In this document: one piece after another, positions 1 through 8,973 of the stretch
Layout: the number at the start of each line of letters is the position of its first letter
Position numbering within the stretch: the first letter of the stretch is position 1
DNA from: an uncultured SAR86 cluster bacterium
GTDB taxonomy: Bacteria; Pseudomonadota; Gammaproteobacteria; Magnimaribacterales; D2472
Assembly: GCA_905181595.1 (NCBI GenBank)
Contig: CAJIYI010000001.1
Coordinates: forward strand, 835,938-899,937
DNA length: 64,000 bases
Direction: 5' to 3'
Program-made: the position numbers and the translations under genes
The notes under the pieces: generated by a model
Database searches by the model: none
Told to the model about the DNA's origin: nothing
Seen by the model: only the letters and a program-made list of their open reading frames with translations

Positions 1-842
1 ACACCAATCCCATAAGCGGCATAAGCCTCTGTTCCATAAAGAGCGACAAGAATTAAAAAGGCTGTAATGCCTGCTTGGAAGATTACTTGTTCTAAAGCTG
101 CTGGCAGCCCAACCTTAAAAATTTCTTTAACTCGAATTAGATCAAGATGAAGTATTGAAGAATATCTAACGGGCAACTGGTTGGTTCGCCAAAATACTAT
201 TAACAAGAGCGCCCCTATAACAAACGATAGGCCATTACCTAGTGCTGCACCTCTAACCCCATATTCAGGAAATCCCATCCAACCATTAACAAAAACCAAC
301 ATAAAAAAGATAGCAAAGATGTTCATGATTAAACCAATCACCAAGGGTGTTTTCACATCTCCAACAGCCCGAAGAGCTGTAATAAGTCCTAAACCACAAC
401 CAAAGCCCACATAAAATGGAGAGATAGCTTTTAAGTATTCCGTTGATAAAATTAAAGCCTCCCCTTTAAGTCCAAAAAACCTAACCAGAGGCTCTGCAAA
501 CTCCCAGATGACAAGACCAGTAATAAAAGCAATGAAAATAACTAACTGAACAGTTCGTGTAAAAAAAATACCAGCCTCTTCTTTATTTCTTGCTCCCCAG
601 TTCCTTGCAATCAGTGCGGTGGAGCCAGCTAGAACCCCTGTAAGTACCGCTTGCAATATAAAGGTCACTCTTTGCCCTGTAACGGCGGCGGCTATTGCAT
701 CGGGACCTAGGTTTCCAACAACTTTTATAGCTACTATAGAGCTAGTTGCATAAAAAAGATTCGTAATGATAGATGGCCAAGCAAGCGTCCAGACACCCAT
801 AGATCCTGTTGGAATTTTACCTTCCTCGGTTAGGACCTCCAA
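1..842 (-). CDS. MATE family efflux transporter (N-terminal part, runs off the window)
   Basis: Translating the reverse strand gives a hydrophobic protein that opens with an EGKIPTGSMGVWTLAWPSII segment and continues through helices typical of MATE (NorM/DinF) cation-coupled multidrug exporters, including LAGSTALIARNWGARN near residue 80. About 280 residues are present, and the C-terminus lies beyond base 1. The start is probably TTG at 842, because the conserved MATE N-terminal stretch precedes the first ATG (800). It lies 2 bases after the small membrane gene at 845, so it is probably cotranscribed with that gene and the TetR gene, a common arrangement for regulated exporters. The family is clear; the substrate is unknown. 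Confidence 0.8.
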   Translation of the reverse strand, partial: MEVLTEEGKIPTGSMGVWTLAWPSIITNLFYATSSIVAIKVVGNLGPDAIAAAVTGQRVTFILQAVLTGVLAGSTALIARNWGARNKEEAGIFFTRTVQLVIFIAFITGLVIWEFAEPLVRFFGLKGEALILSTEYLKAISPFYVGFGCGLGLITALRAVGDVKTPLVIGLIMNIFAIFFMLVFVNGWMGFPEYGVRGAALGNGLSFVIGALLLIVFWRTNQLPVRYSSILHLDLIRVKEIFKVGLPAALEQVIFQAGITAFLILVALYGTEAYAAYGIG

Positions 843-844
843 TT

Positions 845-1090
845 TTAAGAGTCTTTAATAGAGCCGAGATAAATCACACCAAATAACAGTGTCATAGAAA
901 AAGCAACAAAAGCAGAATCATTAGATTTTAAGATTTTTTGCCTGTAAATAACACACTCTGCAACATGGGCTATGAGAAGTAAGTAAAAGATAACCGAGGC
1001 TATGTAAAACGATATTCCATTAAAGGGCTCTAACAGATTAACTATTCCAAAAGCCCATAAAATTAAAGTGATGATGTGTGCAGCTTTCAT
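845..1090 (-). CDS. Small integral membrane protein, possibly DUF1145/YhhL-like
   Basis: This 81-residue protein has three predicted membrane spans (about residues 5-22, 28-50 and 62-78) with short polar links. The first part, WAFGIVNLLEPF, resembles the small DUF1145 (YhhL) inner membrane family, but that assignment is from memory of the pattern. Its ATG overlaps the TGA of the TetR gene (ATGA), so the two are translationally coupled, and the MATE gene follows directly. Function is unknown. Confidence 0.65.
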   Translation of the reverse strand: MKAAHIITLILWAFGIVNLLEPFNGISFYIASVIFYLLLIAHVAECVIYRQKILKSNDSAFVAFSMTLLFGVIYLGSIKDS

Positions 1091-1689
1091 TGTGTTTTAT
1101 TGTAATTTGTTGAGTACATTCTATCTATCATTAACTCTATAAAAGGCTGTATTTTTGAATATGATTCACTGTCTCTAATTGAATGCCACTCGTGCAAATA
1201 AAATAGAGACCCGAATAGAAAGTTGCGCTGCTCAGGGGCATCGCCTTGAATAATTGAGCCTTCCAACTGACCTTTCTTAAACCATTGAGTCCAAATCTTG
1301 TATTGCGATATCTCATTAGATTTAATGGCATCATATTTTGAAAAGTCTGACAGAGACTTGGGAAGTTTCATCAAAAGTGTTAGGCCATGAATGCTCATAG
1401 CGTGACTTGTATAGAGTTTAATTTTTTCATGATGATTGCATTCTTTTGCATCAATTTTTTTGATTAAGGAGTTTAATCTTTCTTGAAGCGAAAGAATCAC
1501 TTCAATAAATAAATCTCCTTTGCTACTAAAATAGTAGTAAATAGATTTATCAGTCAAATCAAGCGCATCTGTAATTTGCTCTAAACGAGTGTTCAATAAT
1601 CCATGTTCAGCAAAAATATTAAGAGCTGATTCAAGAATAGCTTCTTTTTTCTTTAATCTTTTGGGGGTATTTTTAATATTTAAATTCAT
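1087..1689 (-). CDS. TetR/AcrR family transcriptional regulator
   Basis: The N-terminal 50-60 residues carry the TetR helix-turn-helix: KKEAILESALNIFAEHG, then the recognition helix region LDLTDKSIYYYFSSKGDLF. The rest is a helical ligand-binding domain with no recognisable signature. The start at 1689 (MNLNIKN) is preferred over the longer 1797 start, which would run into the C-terminal coding region of the neighbouring transporter. The gene heads a coupled TetR - small membrane protein - MATE operon, so it probably represses the exporter in response to a toxic or lipid-like compound; that role is inferred from position. Confidence 0.85.
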   Translation of the reverse strand: MNLNIKNTPKRLKKKEAILESALNIFAEHGLLNTRLEQITDALDLTDKSIYYYFSSKGDLFIEVILSLQERLNSLIKKIDAKECNHHEKIKLYTSHAMSIHGLTLLMKLPKSLSDFSKYDAIKSNEISQYKIWTQWFKKGQLEGSIIQGDAPEQRNFLFGSLFYLHEWHSIRDSESYSKIQPFIELMIDRMYSTNYNKTQ

Positions 1690-1723
1690 GATAAGTAAAT
1701 CATTATAGTTCCAAAAGTACTCT

Positions 1724-3131
1724 CTACCTATTTTCGAGCTCAGTGATAATCTCTTGATGCTTAAATCTATCAATTTTATACATTGAAAAGATTGCAAACG
1801 GAATAATCATTAGCATCGCAACAAGCGGCCCCTGAATCATTGCTAAATTAAAAATATGATCAGCGTTAGGGGTTACCTGAGAGCCTTGTGGAAATCCGAT
1901 GAACTCCAACGCCAGCCCAGCCATCAAGATTCCCAAGCCAGTATTTAATTTTCCAATTAATGAGCTAGAGGCATACATCAAGCCCTGCTGGCCAAGGTTT
2001 GTATCAAGCTCTACCTCATCACTAATGTCTCCTAGCATCGATTCTCTAATAATTGAGCTGGATGATAGAGAGGTATTAGCTATGTATACAAAGGGTATAG
2101 TTGCAAAAAATAGATCCCAAGTTCCTGGCTGCTGGCAAATAACCATTAATAAATAAAAAAATAGGAATTGGAGGTATTAATGCTGCAAGGCAACTATGGC
2201 AGTTAATAAAATTGTTCTTTTCTCGTAAAATTTAACTAGAATTGGGCACGATCAAAAATGCTGTGAAAGTAGCTAAAACATATATTCCAAGATAAGAAGC
2301 CAACATATTTGATTGAAACTCCCAAAAATAGGTATTCATGTAAATTTGAAGAGAGCTCCCCATGCCCCAACTCACTGCAATAAATAAATAGCCAAAAAAG
2401 AAAATTAAAAATGATTTATTTTTAAGGGCTACAAAAATCTGTTGAAAAATTAATTTTAAATTAAATACTTGGTGTGTTGGATTGGGTTTTGAATGTACTG
2501 TCGTGTACCAAAAAAAGTAATCAGAACAGAGATACACATAATGGTTGCTCCGGTCATCCCATAAAAAATCCATGGATCTGGATTTTTGGTGCCAGGCATA
2601 TACTCTGGGGTGTCTTTAAAAAAATTGTGTAGGCTAAGAAATGCATTAAATAAGCCCCCCATCCAACCAAGCATCTCTCTTGCAGCAAATATTGAAGTCC
2701 TCTCCGTGTATGAGCGAGACATTTCACTTCCAAGTGATCTGTGAGGAACATCAAATATTGTCATCCCTAGTCGTCGTTAAGCAAGGTAAAGGTTAGCATC
2801 CACAGGAATAGCAATTGCTGAGAGAGTTCCCAAGATGTTTGAATGAAAAAAGCATGAAATATGACAGTGACATTGGGATCATTCCGAGCAAGAAATAAGG
2901 ATGCCGCCTACCAAGCCTATGCTTTGTTCTGTCTGATATCACGCCCATCAATGGATCTGTGAATGCATCAACCAGAAGAGCTATAAAAATAGCCAAACTT
3001 GCTAACCCTGGTGTTAAACCAATTACATTGGAATAGAAAAAAAGTAAGAAAAAAGTAAATGCATCGGCTTTAACTCCATTTGCAATGGCTCCAGATGAAT
3101 AAAAGAATTTCTGTTTATTCTGAATGGTCAC
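1724..3131 (-). pseudogene. GPH/MelB-type sugar:cation symporter (MFS), multiply frameshifted
   Basis: Successive reading frames on this strand encode consecutive parts of one glycoside-pentoside-hexuronide symporter. The N-terminus has FTDPLMGVISDRTKHRLGRR, the middle has MTIFDVPHRSLGSEMSR (classic GPH cytoplasmic motif), and the C-terminal part has GDISDEVELDTNLGQQG. At least five or six single-base shifts break the frame, near 2845 (a T run), about 2770, about 2510, about 2235, about 2190 and about 2147. The residues between shifts are well conserved. The start is GTG at 3131, overlapping the upstream hydrolase stop. It is either a recent pseudogene or an intact gene in a stretch of poor sequence. 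The substrate is unknown. Confidence 0.75.
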
Positions 3132-4078
3132 TTAGAGATAAATTCAATAAAGGAAGGTTGGAAGTGCTCATATGATTCTGTATCAAGAAGATGTGCCATA
3201 TTTGGCACTATGTGCAATTGACTATTTTGAATTAGTCTTTGGGTAGCATACCCATTTTTTACCTTGATCAAAGGATCAATATCTCCATGGACAATGTAAG
3301 TAGGGGTTTCTATGGATTTCAGTAATTCCTTTCTGTTCTTGGATCCAATAATTGCAGACATTTGCCTTAAAAAGCCTCCGTCATCTCCTCCGCGAATTAG
3401 ATATGCTCTCATGTCTTTTCTAAATTGAGGTGTGTCGTAATTTTTACCAGGAGTGCCAATCAGTTTAAATAGCTCAATGGTTTGATCAATCCTGCCTTCA
3501 AGATCATTTTTATCAGCTGAGCGCTTTAGCATTTGCCGTGTGACTTTTAGCTTTGGTCCGTTAAAAGGATTGGGTGTTGATGCGGTAGAAGAAATTTGCG
3601 TAAAGGTTTTAGCTCTACTTGGAAAGTTGGCTACAAGAATTTGCGCAATCATTCCGCCCATAGACATTCCAAAGATATGCGCTTTTTCTATCTTCAGCTC
3701 ATCAAGAACAGCGATGCCATCTGAAGCCATATCCTCTATTGAATACTCTGATCTGATAGGAATGAATAAAAAATACTTTACGTAATTTATTAGCTGAGAG
3801 GGCTTAGAGGTAAAGCGGGATGATAAGCCAACATCTCTATTATCATAGGCAATGGGCCTAAAATTATTTGCTTGCAAATCTTTAATCAAAAATTCAGGCC
3901 ACAATGTTAGTTGAGCACCAAGCCCTGTAACCAATAGAATTGGCTCTCCTTCAGCAGGACCATAATCTCTGTAGGCTATCTGAACATCACCATTCGATGC
4001 AAAGCCTTCGCTGTAAGAAAAAATATTCAAACTAAAGCAAATTACAAAAAGTAAGGTAAGTTTATTTTTTAAATGCAT
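3128..4078 (-). CDS. Secreted alpha/beta hydrolase
   Basis: The protein has 316 residues and begins with a hydrophobic signal peptide (residues about 3-20). The alpha/beta hydrolase fold follows: oxyanion region LLVTGLGAQ, nucleophile elbow GMSMGG with Ser139, acid in VHGDIDPL, and histidine in NMAHLL. The ATG at 4078 is chosen because a strong GGAGGG Shine-Dalgarno sits four bases upstream; the longer frame to 4150 lacks one and would hide the signal peptide. The start lies inside the end of the DUF3089 gene, and the stop overlaps the symporter start. It probably acts on esters or lactones in the periplasm; the substrate is unknown. Confidence 0.85.
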   Translation of the reverse strand: MHLKNKLTLLFVICFSLNIFSYSEGFASNGDVQIAYRDYGPAEGEPILLVTGLGAQLTLWPEFLIKDLQANNFRPIAYDNRDVGLSSRFTSKPSQLINYVKYFLFIPIRSEYSIEDMASDGIAVLDELKIEKAHIFGMSMGGMIAQILVANFPSRAKTFTQISSTASTPNPFNGPKLKVTRQMLKRSADKNDLEGRIDQTIELFKLIGTPGKNYDTPQFRKDMRAYLIRGGDDGGFLRQMSAIIGSKNRKELLKSIETPTYIVHGDIDPLIKVKNGYATQRLIQNSQLHIVPNMAHLLDTESYEHFQPSFIEFISK

Positions 4079-5150
4079 GCGCCCTCCTACGAACATTCTG
4101 TCGAATTGCTCCCCAAAAGAGCGAAACATCAAAATTATGAAGATCCCCACCAGTTGTAAAAGATTTCATTTTTTCAATTAACGGGCCTTGGGTTTCTATC
4201 ATAGAGTTTTCGGAATGCCTGGCTTCAAAGCTAAGGTCATTGATAGCATCAATGGTTAGATCAGAGTGTGAGTGTTTTTTTGCGTAGTAGTCTGCTAAAA
4301 ATAAATTACTAGCCTTCAGCCTTATTGATAGATTGTTCTCGTCTGAAATCCAATCACTCTTTGTATTCCAAGAAAATGGGTTCTGACATACAAGAGGTTG
4401 CTCCATGGGTTCTTGGCACCAACCTTCAGGCAACCAGAACATTGAATGAGCCCTGCTTCTTCGAAAATCTTTGGTTCCAGTGCACCAAGAAATAATTGAG
4501 GACTGATCCTCAGCATCATTGGAAATGATTAGATCTGGGTAGAGTTGATCAAAGTGCTTTATAGGTAAAATATATCCAATTAAATACGCGGCTATAAAAA
4601 GTTCTCTGATGGGCTGTTGAGAAATATGCTCATGCACGAGTCTTTGGCCATGAAGGGCTCCTTGGCTATGGCCGGCAATAATAAAAGGTCTGCCTTGATT
4701 ATGGTTTTCCAGGTATGCGCAAAAAGCATTCGATAGATCAGAATAGGCCAAGTCCTGAGCTTTATACCCATTGCTATCTTCATCAAAGAAAGAATAGTAA
4801 GTTGCTTGGCGATAGTAAGGAGCATAAACATTACAAGTCTCTGCAAAAGCTGAAGCTTGGGTAGCTAAGTGACTATTTGTTCTCTCATACGCTGCAGACT
4901 CTGGATCTAATGGAGCATTCCAATGAGTTTGAAAATAGCCGGTGGGATGAATATAAAAGACATCGTAATCTTTGAGTTCCGATGAGGGGGCATGATCCGG
5001 GGAAAGTAAATGGAAGCCATCCCTTCCTGGCAATGCCGCCCAGTAATCGTCATTTAGATAGTTTGGCGGTTCTGATTGTTCGTCATCAGAAAAACTTGCT
5101 TGAGGTCTAACGCTCTCAATAAATTTTAAGTACTTTTCTTTGGCAGTCAT
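4062..5150 (-). CDS. DUF3089 family alpha/beta hydrolase
   Basis: The 362-residue protein matches the DUF3089 pattern. FYIHPTGYF lies near residue 66, NVYAPYYRQATY near 107, and the nucleophile motif IIAGHSQGALHG places Ser162 at the elbow. No signal peptide is visible. It is followed immediately by the secreted hydrolase (17-base overlap) and preceded by a thioesterase five bases away, suggesting a three-gene operon of ester or thioester hydrolases. The substrate is unknown; lysophospholipids or other esters are possible. Confidence 0.8.
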   Translation of the reverse strand: MTAKEKYLKFIESVRPQASFSDDEQSEPPNYLNDDYWAALPGRDGFHLLSPDHAPSSELKDYDVFYIHPTGYFQTHWNAPLDPESAAYERTNSHLATQASAFAETCNVYAPYYRQATYYSFFDEDSNGYKAQDLAYSDLSNAFCAYLENHNQGRPFIIAGHSQGALHGQRLVHEHISQQPIRELFIAAYLIGYILPIKHFDQLYPDLIISNDAEDQSSIISWCTGTKDFRRSRAHSMFWLPEGWCQEPMEQPLVCQNPFSWNTKSDWISDENNLSIRLKASNLFLADYYAKKHSHSDLTIDAINDLSFEARHSENSMIETQGPLIEKMKSFTTGGDLHNFDVSLFWGAIRQNVRRRAHAFKK

Positions 5151-5154
5151 GCGG

Positions 5155-5559
5155 TTAAAGCTTAATCATTTTATTTGTGGCTGTTGCTGTAGCAATAAGA
5201 GTATCGCCTTGATAAAGCTCGCCCGATGTAAAGGCAATGCTTTTACCCATTTTTGTAATTTCTCCCTTGGCCACAAACTCTCCCGGTGAACCAGGAGCTA
5301 TAAAGTTAACATTGATGTTTAATGACAGAGGATTTACTTCTCCGTTGCGTTTTAAAATAATTAGATGTGCCATAGCAGCGTCTAGCATGGCTGTAATAAA
5401 TCCGCCCTGCACGATTGTTCCATTGGAATGGGTTAAATCTTTGCTAATTACAAAGCTCATCGAAGATGTGCCTAGCGCATCATCAAATTCAAAACCTTTG
5501 GAACCAAGCATCTCTAAGAATTTTGGAGGCTTTTGAAGATCTAATTTAGTTGATGTCAT
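5155..5559 (-). CDS. PaaI-type hotdog-fold thioesterase
   Basis: This single hotdog-domain protein of about 134 residues has the PaaI/acyl-CoA thioesterase 13 signatures NGTIVQGGFITAMLDAAMA (central helix region) and LNINVNFIAPG (beta strand). It should hydrolyse acyl- or aryl-CoA thioesters in the cytoplasm. The ATG at 5559 is preferred, but a TTG at 5577 in the same frame is possible. It is first in an apparent operon with two hydrolases and is divergent from the beta-lactamase-fold gene at 5640. Confidence 0.8.
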   Translation of the reverse strand: MTSTKLDLQKPPKFLEMLGSKGFEFDDALGTSSMSFVISKDLTHSNGTIVQGGFITAMLDAAMAHLIILKRNGEVNPLSLNINVNFIAPGSPGEFVAKGEITKMGKSIAFTSGELYQGDTLIATATATNKMIKL

Positions 5560-5639
5560 GAATATATTAAGTTTCAATGCCTGGTTATAAGGCCTTATAA
5601 TTTAGAAGAGTTATTTTCAATAATTATAAAGGGAAAATT

Positions 5640-6962
5640 ATGAATATTTTAAGATCATTGGTTATATTTTTTGCTGTTGTGCCGGTAGCATTTTCGAGCT
5701 CATTGGACGCCACAGACCAAGAGAATATTTCTAAACACTTCGATGCCTACGTTAATGAGGGAAAGATACCTCATATTTCTATATTGGCCCATAAAGATGG
5801 GAAAGAAATCTATAGGCATGCCCATGGTCATGCAGACATCGAGAGTAAAACAAAAATTAATAAAGATTCAATCTTTAGAATTTACTCTATGAGCAAGCCT
5901 GTTACTGGGGTTGCTATCATGCAGTTGGTTGAGCAAGGTAAATTGAGGCTTGCAGATAAGGTCTCTTTGTATATCCCAGGATTTAAAAACACTAAAGTGC
6001 TTAATCTTGAATATCAAGATTATATGGTTAAACCAAAAAGAGAGATGACCATTAGAGATCTCCTCACTCACACCAGCGGACTAACCTATAGTTGGGCAGG
6101 AGAAGGTCCGGTGCAGCAGATGTATAGAAAGTACAACATTCGCCCTTATTTTTTTGGTGCCCTTGATTCAGAAATGTCGAAATTCCCTGGAGATACTTGT
6201 GCATTCGCAGCAACAGCGGCCTCCGTTCCACTTCTTCATAACCCAGGTGAAAAATGGTCCTATGGAATTAACATGGACATTCTTGGATGCGTGGTCGAAG
6301 TTGTTTCTGGATTAAACTTTGCACAATATTTACAAGAAAATATCTTTGACCCTCTCAAACTAAATAGCATGGGCTTTGCCGTCAAAGCCAAAGACAATAA
6401 TTCTTTTACAACTCTTTATACCTCGGGTCTCTTTAGCAGAGATGGCGAAATTATAGGTGCTGCTGGAGTAAATCCTGCAGACCTAATGTTCTCCAAAGAA
6501 CTTAGGCAGATTGATCCATATTTAAAATCTCCATATCAATCAAACACAAGCAAGCTCTATGATGGCGGTTCAGGCCTTGTATCAAACATAGATGACTATG
6601 CTCAATTTGCACTCATGCTAATGAATAAAGGAGAGCTCAATGGAGTAAGAATACTCAGCGAGTCATCTGTAGAATTGATGTCTAAAAATCATTTATCTGA
6701 TTCAGTTCTTTCTGATGGTGCGGCATTTGGGTTAGATGGAATAGGATTTGGTTTAACCATGGCTGTGGTAGAGGATGCTGGAAGAGCTGGGACATATTCT
6801 ACTAACGGTGAGTTTTCATGGGGCGGTGCAGCAAGTACTACTTTCTGGGTAGACCCAGTTAATCAATTGACTGCTGTAATGATGACTCAATACATGCCAT
6901 CAGATAAATACCCATTAAGAGAAGATCTTAAGACATTAATTTATTCAGGATTAAGCAACTAA
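5640..6962 (+). CDS. Secreted serine hydrolase of the beta-lactamase/EstB family
   Basis: A signal peptide covers residues 1-19. The mature protein has the class C beta-lactamase-like fold: the SxxK motif is SMSK (Ser83, Lys86), LLTHTSGLTYSW lies near residue 141, the catalytic tyrosine is probably Tyr208 in EKWSYGINMD, and a C-terminal FSWGGAAST occupies the KTG position. At 440 residues the length is typical of EstB-like esterases rather than true beta-lactamases. A Shine-Dalgarno (AAAGGGAAAATT) precedes the ATG. It probably cleaves esters in the periplasm. Confidence 0.85.
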   Translation: MNILRSLVIFFAVVPVAFSSSLDATDQENISKHFDAYVNEGKIPHISILAHKDGKEIYRHAHGHADIESKTKINKDSIFRIYSMSKPVTGVAIMQLVEQGKLRLADKVSLYIPGFKNTKVLNLEYQDYMVKPKREMTIRDLLTHTSGLTYSWAGEGPVQQMYRKYNIRPYFFGALDSEMSKFPGDTCAFAATAASVPLLHNPGEKWSYGINMDILGCVVEVVSGLNFAQYLQENIFDPLKLNSMGFAVKAKDNNSFTTLYTSGLFSRDGEIIGAAGVNPADLMFSKELRQIDPYLKSPYQSNTSKLYDGGSGLVSNIDDYAQFALMLMNKGELNGVRILSESSVELMSKNHLSDSVLSDGAAFGLDGIGFGLTMAVVEDAGRAGTYSTNGEFSWGGAASTTFWVDPVNQLTAVMMTQYMPSDKYPLREDLKTLIYSGLSN

Positions 6963-6991
6963 ATTAAAGTAATTTTTTTAATCAATGAAAA

Positions 6992-7483
6992 ATGAATATT
7001 AGAATATCCTTTAATTTAGAATTACTGATTGTGTTTGCGGTCTTGGTATTTATAAGCAATCCAGTTCTTTCGCAAAGCCCAAATGTACAAAAATGCTTAG
7101 ATATCAATGATCCTTCTAAGAGATTAGATTGTTACGATAAGTTGTTTCAAAGCGCTGAGGCAACCAACACATCAAATATTTCTAATAAAGTTGATAAAGC
7201 AGAAAAAATTGAGGAAGCTAAAAATAGTAATGATTACGGCTTAGATAAACCAAAAGAACAGTTATCAATAACCTCTAAAATAATAAGTGTAAAAAAACGA
7301 GGTAGCTTTAAAATCTATATTGTTTTAGAAAATGGGCAAACCTGGAGAAGCGTTAAAGACATTTATGATCGTAATCCGGTCAAACAAGGTGAGGCCATAA
7401 CAATTTCTGAGGGGTTTCTCAGCGGTCATATCATGAGAGTAGAAGGCAACAAAGTTAGCTTAAGAGTTAGAAGGGTAAAATAA
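6992..7483 (+). CDS. Hypothetical periplasmic protein with paired-cysteine N-terminal motif
   Basis: The protein has 163 residues with a signal peptide (about 1-28). A short cysteine motif, KCLDINDPSKRLDCYDKLF, follows; it is seen in many uncharacterised gammaproteobacterial exported proteins and the two cysteines may form a disulfide. A charged linker leads to a C-terminal beta-rich domain of about 60 residues (ENGQTWRSV and similar). It starts 29 bases after the beta-lactamase-fold gene, so it may be cotranscribed. Function is unknown. Confidence 0.7.
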   Translation: MNIRISFNLELLIVFAVLVFISNPVLSQSPNVQKCLDINDPSKRLDCYDKLFQSAEATNTSNISNKVDKAEKIEEAKNSNDYGLDKPKEQLSITSKIISVKKRGSFKIYIVLENGQTWRSVKDIYDRNPVKQGEAITISEGFLSGHIMRVEGNKVSLRVRRVK

Positions 7484-7518
7484 AATTCTTGTTGGGGATT
7501 TTAACTAACAAAGATAAG

Positions 7519-7608
7519 TGGCGGAGGGACAGGGATTCGAACCCTGGAAAGGTTTGACCCTTTGCTGGTTTTCAAGACCAGTGCATTCAACCGCTCTGCC
7601 ATCCCTCC
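7519..7608 (-). tRNA. tRNA-Ser (anticodon UGA)
   Basis: The reverse strand folds as a class II tRNA of 90 nt including an encoded CCA. The acceptor stem pairs GGAGGGA (7602-7608) with TCCCTCC (7523-7529), the anticodon stem CTGGT/ACCAG carries the loop CTTGAAA with anticodon TGA (7572-7574), and there is a long variable arm and a T arm with GGTTCGAATCC. It decodes UCN serine codons. Its 5' side abuts the hypothetical-gene patch at 7.6-8.9 kb. Confidence 0.95.
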
Positions 7609-7697
7609 ACGCTTATAGCTAAGGCATTTTAAAGGCTTTGTAAAAAAGGTCAATGTGACATTCCTCACTTCGTGACGTAGTTTTAACCTAATTTCTC

Positions 7698-7727
7698 CAT
7701 ATATTCTTCAATCTGGACTTCCATGCC
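7698..7727 (+). repeat. 30-bp direct repeat, copy 1
   Basis: This 30-base segment is identical to 8337-8366, and similarity extends about 10 bases to the left with small differences. Read on the reverse strand, it encodes the last residues of an open frame without a start (GMEVQIEEYMEKLG then stop). The two copies bracket the small membrane-protein gene at 7794-8168 and lie just beside the tRNA-Ser. The remainder of 7609-7793 holds no convincing gene. Confidence 0.85.
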
Positions 7728-7793
7728 CTTCAAGTATGTAAATATGGTGAATCCTATGGAGCAGCTTAATCGATAGTATCTGCAAGTTTTAGA

Positions 7794-8168
7794 TTATATT
7801 CCTGTCACCATATTCATCAAAACCGCGGTGCCGCTAATAGCAGAACCAATCATAATCGCACGATCACTCCATTGCATGCCAACGTAAACCCATCCACAAC
7901 TAGATAAGAGATATGCAACTTGTCCCCAAACAACAAACCCTGCACTTATCGTAAATATACCCGCTACACCAAGCAACATTGCTGTCCACTTGACATACCA
8001 ATCGGGAGTTCCCGTGGGTGTCATAGGCTTTACGTCATCGTAATCACTTTGAAGTTCGTCAAGGTCTTGTTGGAGACGCTTCTTCTCCGACCTAAGCTCT
8101 TGGGCAAGAAGAGATAGCTTACTAGGAGTAGAGATATCTTTAATGCTGTCGTTAATGTCATTAATCAT
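7794..8168 (-). CDS. Hypothetical small membrane protein with N-terminal coiled coil
   Basis: The protein has 124 residues. Residues about 15-48 are a charged helix likely to form a coiled coil (LRSEKKRLQQDLDELQSD). Three hydrophobic spans follow (about 60-82, 84-100 and 104-122). The size and layout recall small phage or mobile-element membrane proteins, but no family is recognised. It lies between two copies of a 30-bp direct repeat next to tRNA-Ser, consistent with an inserted cassette. Confidence 0.6.
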   Translation of the reverse strand: MINDINDSIKDISTPSKLSLLAQELRSEKKRLQQDLDELQSDYDDVKPMTPTGTPDWYVKWTAMLLGVAGIFTISAGFVVWGQVAYLLSSCGWVYVGMQWSDRAIMIGSAISGTAVLMNMVTGI

Positions 8169-8336
8169 AATATTGCCTAAATAATTTTTGCCACTATACA
8201 GAAAACTAATGATTCTTGTACTTTTTTTCTTAAGATTATTATGGGAAATATCCTTTTAATTCAGAGCACAGAAAAGAAGCAAAGAAGGATGATGTGGCTT
8301 TACCTAGTTCGCTATCTAGTTTTTTCTAATTTTTTT

Positions 8337-8366
8337 CATATATTCTTCAATCTGGACTTCCATGCC
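8337..8366 (+). repeat. 30-bp direct repeat, copy 2
   Basis: This copy is identical to 7698-7727 and in the same orientation, about 640 bases away. On the reverse strand it again reads GMEVQIEEYM but follows a stop codon, so here it is only a fragment of the frame seen at copy 1. The gap 8169-8411 otherwise shows no gene. Confidence 0.85.
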
Positions 8367-8411
8367 TTAGCGAAGAGACTATACTGCTAAGGGTTAAAGG
8401 AGTAAAAACCT

Positions 8412-8507
8412 ATGATCGAAATGTTATTTTGGAGTTTGTTAGTTATAACGTGGGCATCTTACGGCATGCATGTAATAAAAGAATACATACGCAATCATAT
8501 TAAATAG
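8412..8507 (+). CDS. Predicted 31-residue single-span membrane peptide
   Basis: The short frame starts with ATG at 8412 and encodes one hydrophobic helix (about residues 4-20) followed by a basic tail (KEYIRNHIK). A good Shine-Dalgarno, AAAGGAG, lies nine bases before the start. The stop is seven bases before the next gene's ATG, suggesting coexpression. It is too short for homology-based naming. Confidence 0.5.
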   Translation: MIEMLFWSLLVITWASYGMHVIKEYIRNHIK

Positions 8508-8514
8508 GAAAAAA

Positions 8515-8930
8515 ATGAGTATAAAACCAGTAATGAAGAAGCCAAGTCTATTTAGAAGAATAATAATGTCTCTTGTAAGTGGCTGGAGAAGAGTAATGGA
8601 TGTTAAATACAATCCACTAAAACATATACCAGACCCGAGCCTGCAAACCTACTTCATGTTAGTGTTATTTACTTTTTGGAGTGTGTTCTTTGGCTTTATA
8701 GCAGCAAACTACTCTAGGCCTATTTGGATATAGCACAGTTGCAAGCATTATTATTCATGTCGCCATATCTAATTCCATTGGCATTTACTAATGCTATCTT
8801 TGTGGATGCAGAGCGCGATGGGGCAAAATGGTTAGAGGAATGGAAGGCAGAACAATCAAGGTATAAGTTGGTGGTCAACAGGCTTAAAACCAAGAATTTA
8901 ACAATCTGGAATCCAAACAAAGAAGCATAA
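8515..8930 (+). pseudogene. Hypothetical two-span membrane protein, frame broken by two +1 shifts
   Basis: Three overlapping frames give one continuous protein of about 137 residues once single extra bases near 8713 and 8767 are removed. It has a basic N-terminus, the motif NPLKHIPDPSLQTYFMLVLF, a membrane span, a second span read only in the middle frame (FGYSTVASIIIHVAI), then LIPLAFTNAIFVDAERDG and a charged C-terminal helix. The NPL-HIPDP segment recurs, from memory, in uncharacterised proteobacterial membrane proteins. The shifts may be sequence errors. Function is unknown. Confidence 0.6.
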
Positions 8931-8973
8931 TCAAGTGCGAGCCTATTAAAATTAAATCAGAAGTCTTTTGCTT

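Noticed and set aside
3540-3785. Long open frames opposite annotated genes, such as this one and those opposite the acyl-CoA ligase and NupC genes.
   Set aside because: They mirror the codon structure of the real genes on the other strand and encode no recognisable protein features.
5640-6962. Antibiotic-resistance beta-lactamase.
   Set aside because: The SxxK fold is shared with esterases, the KTG box is replaced by WGGA and the length fits the EstB-like group.
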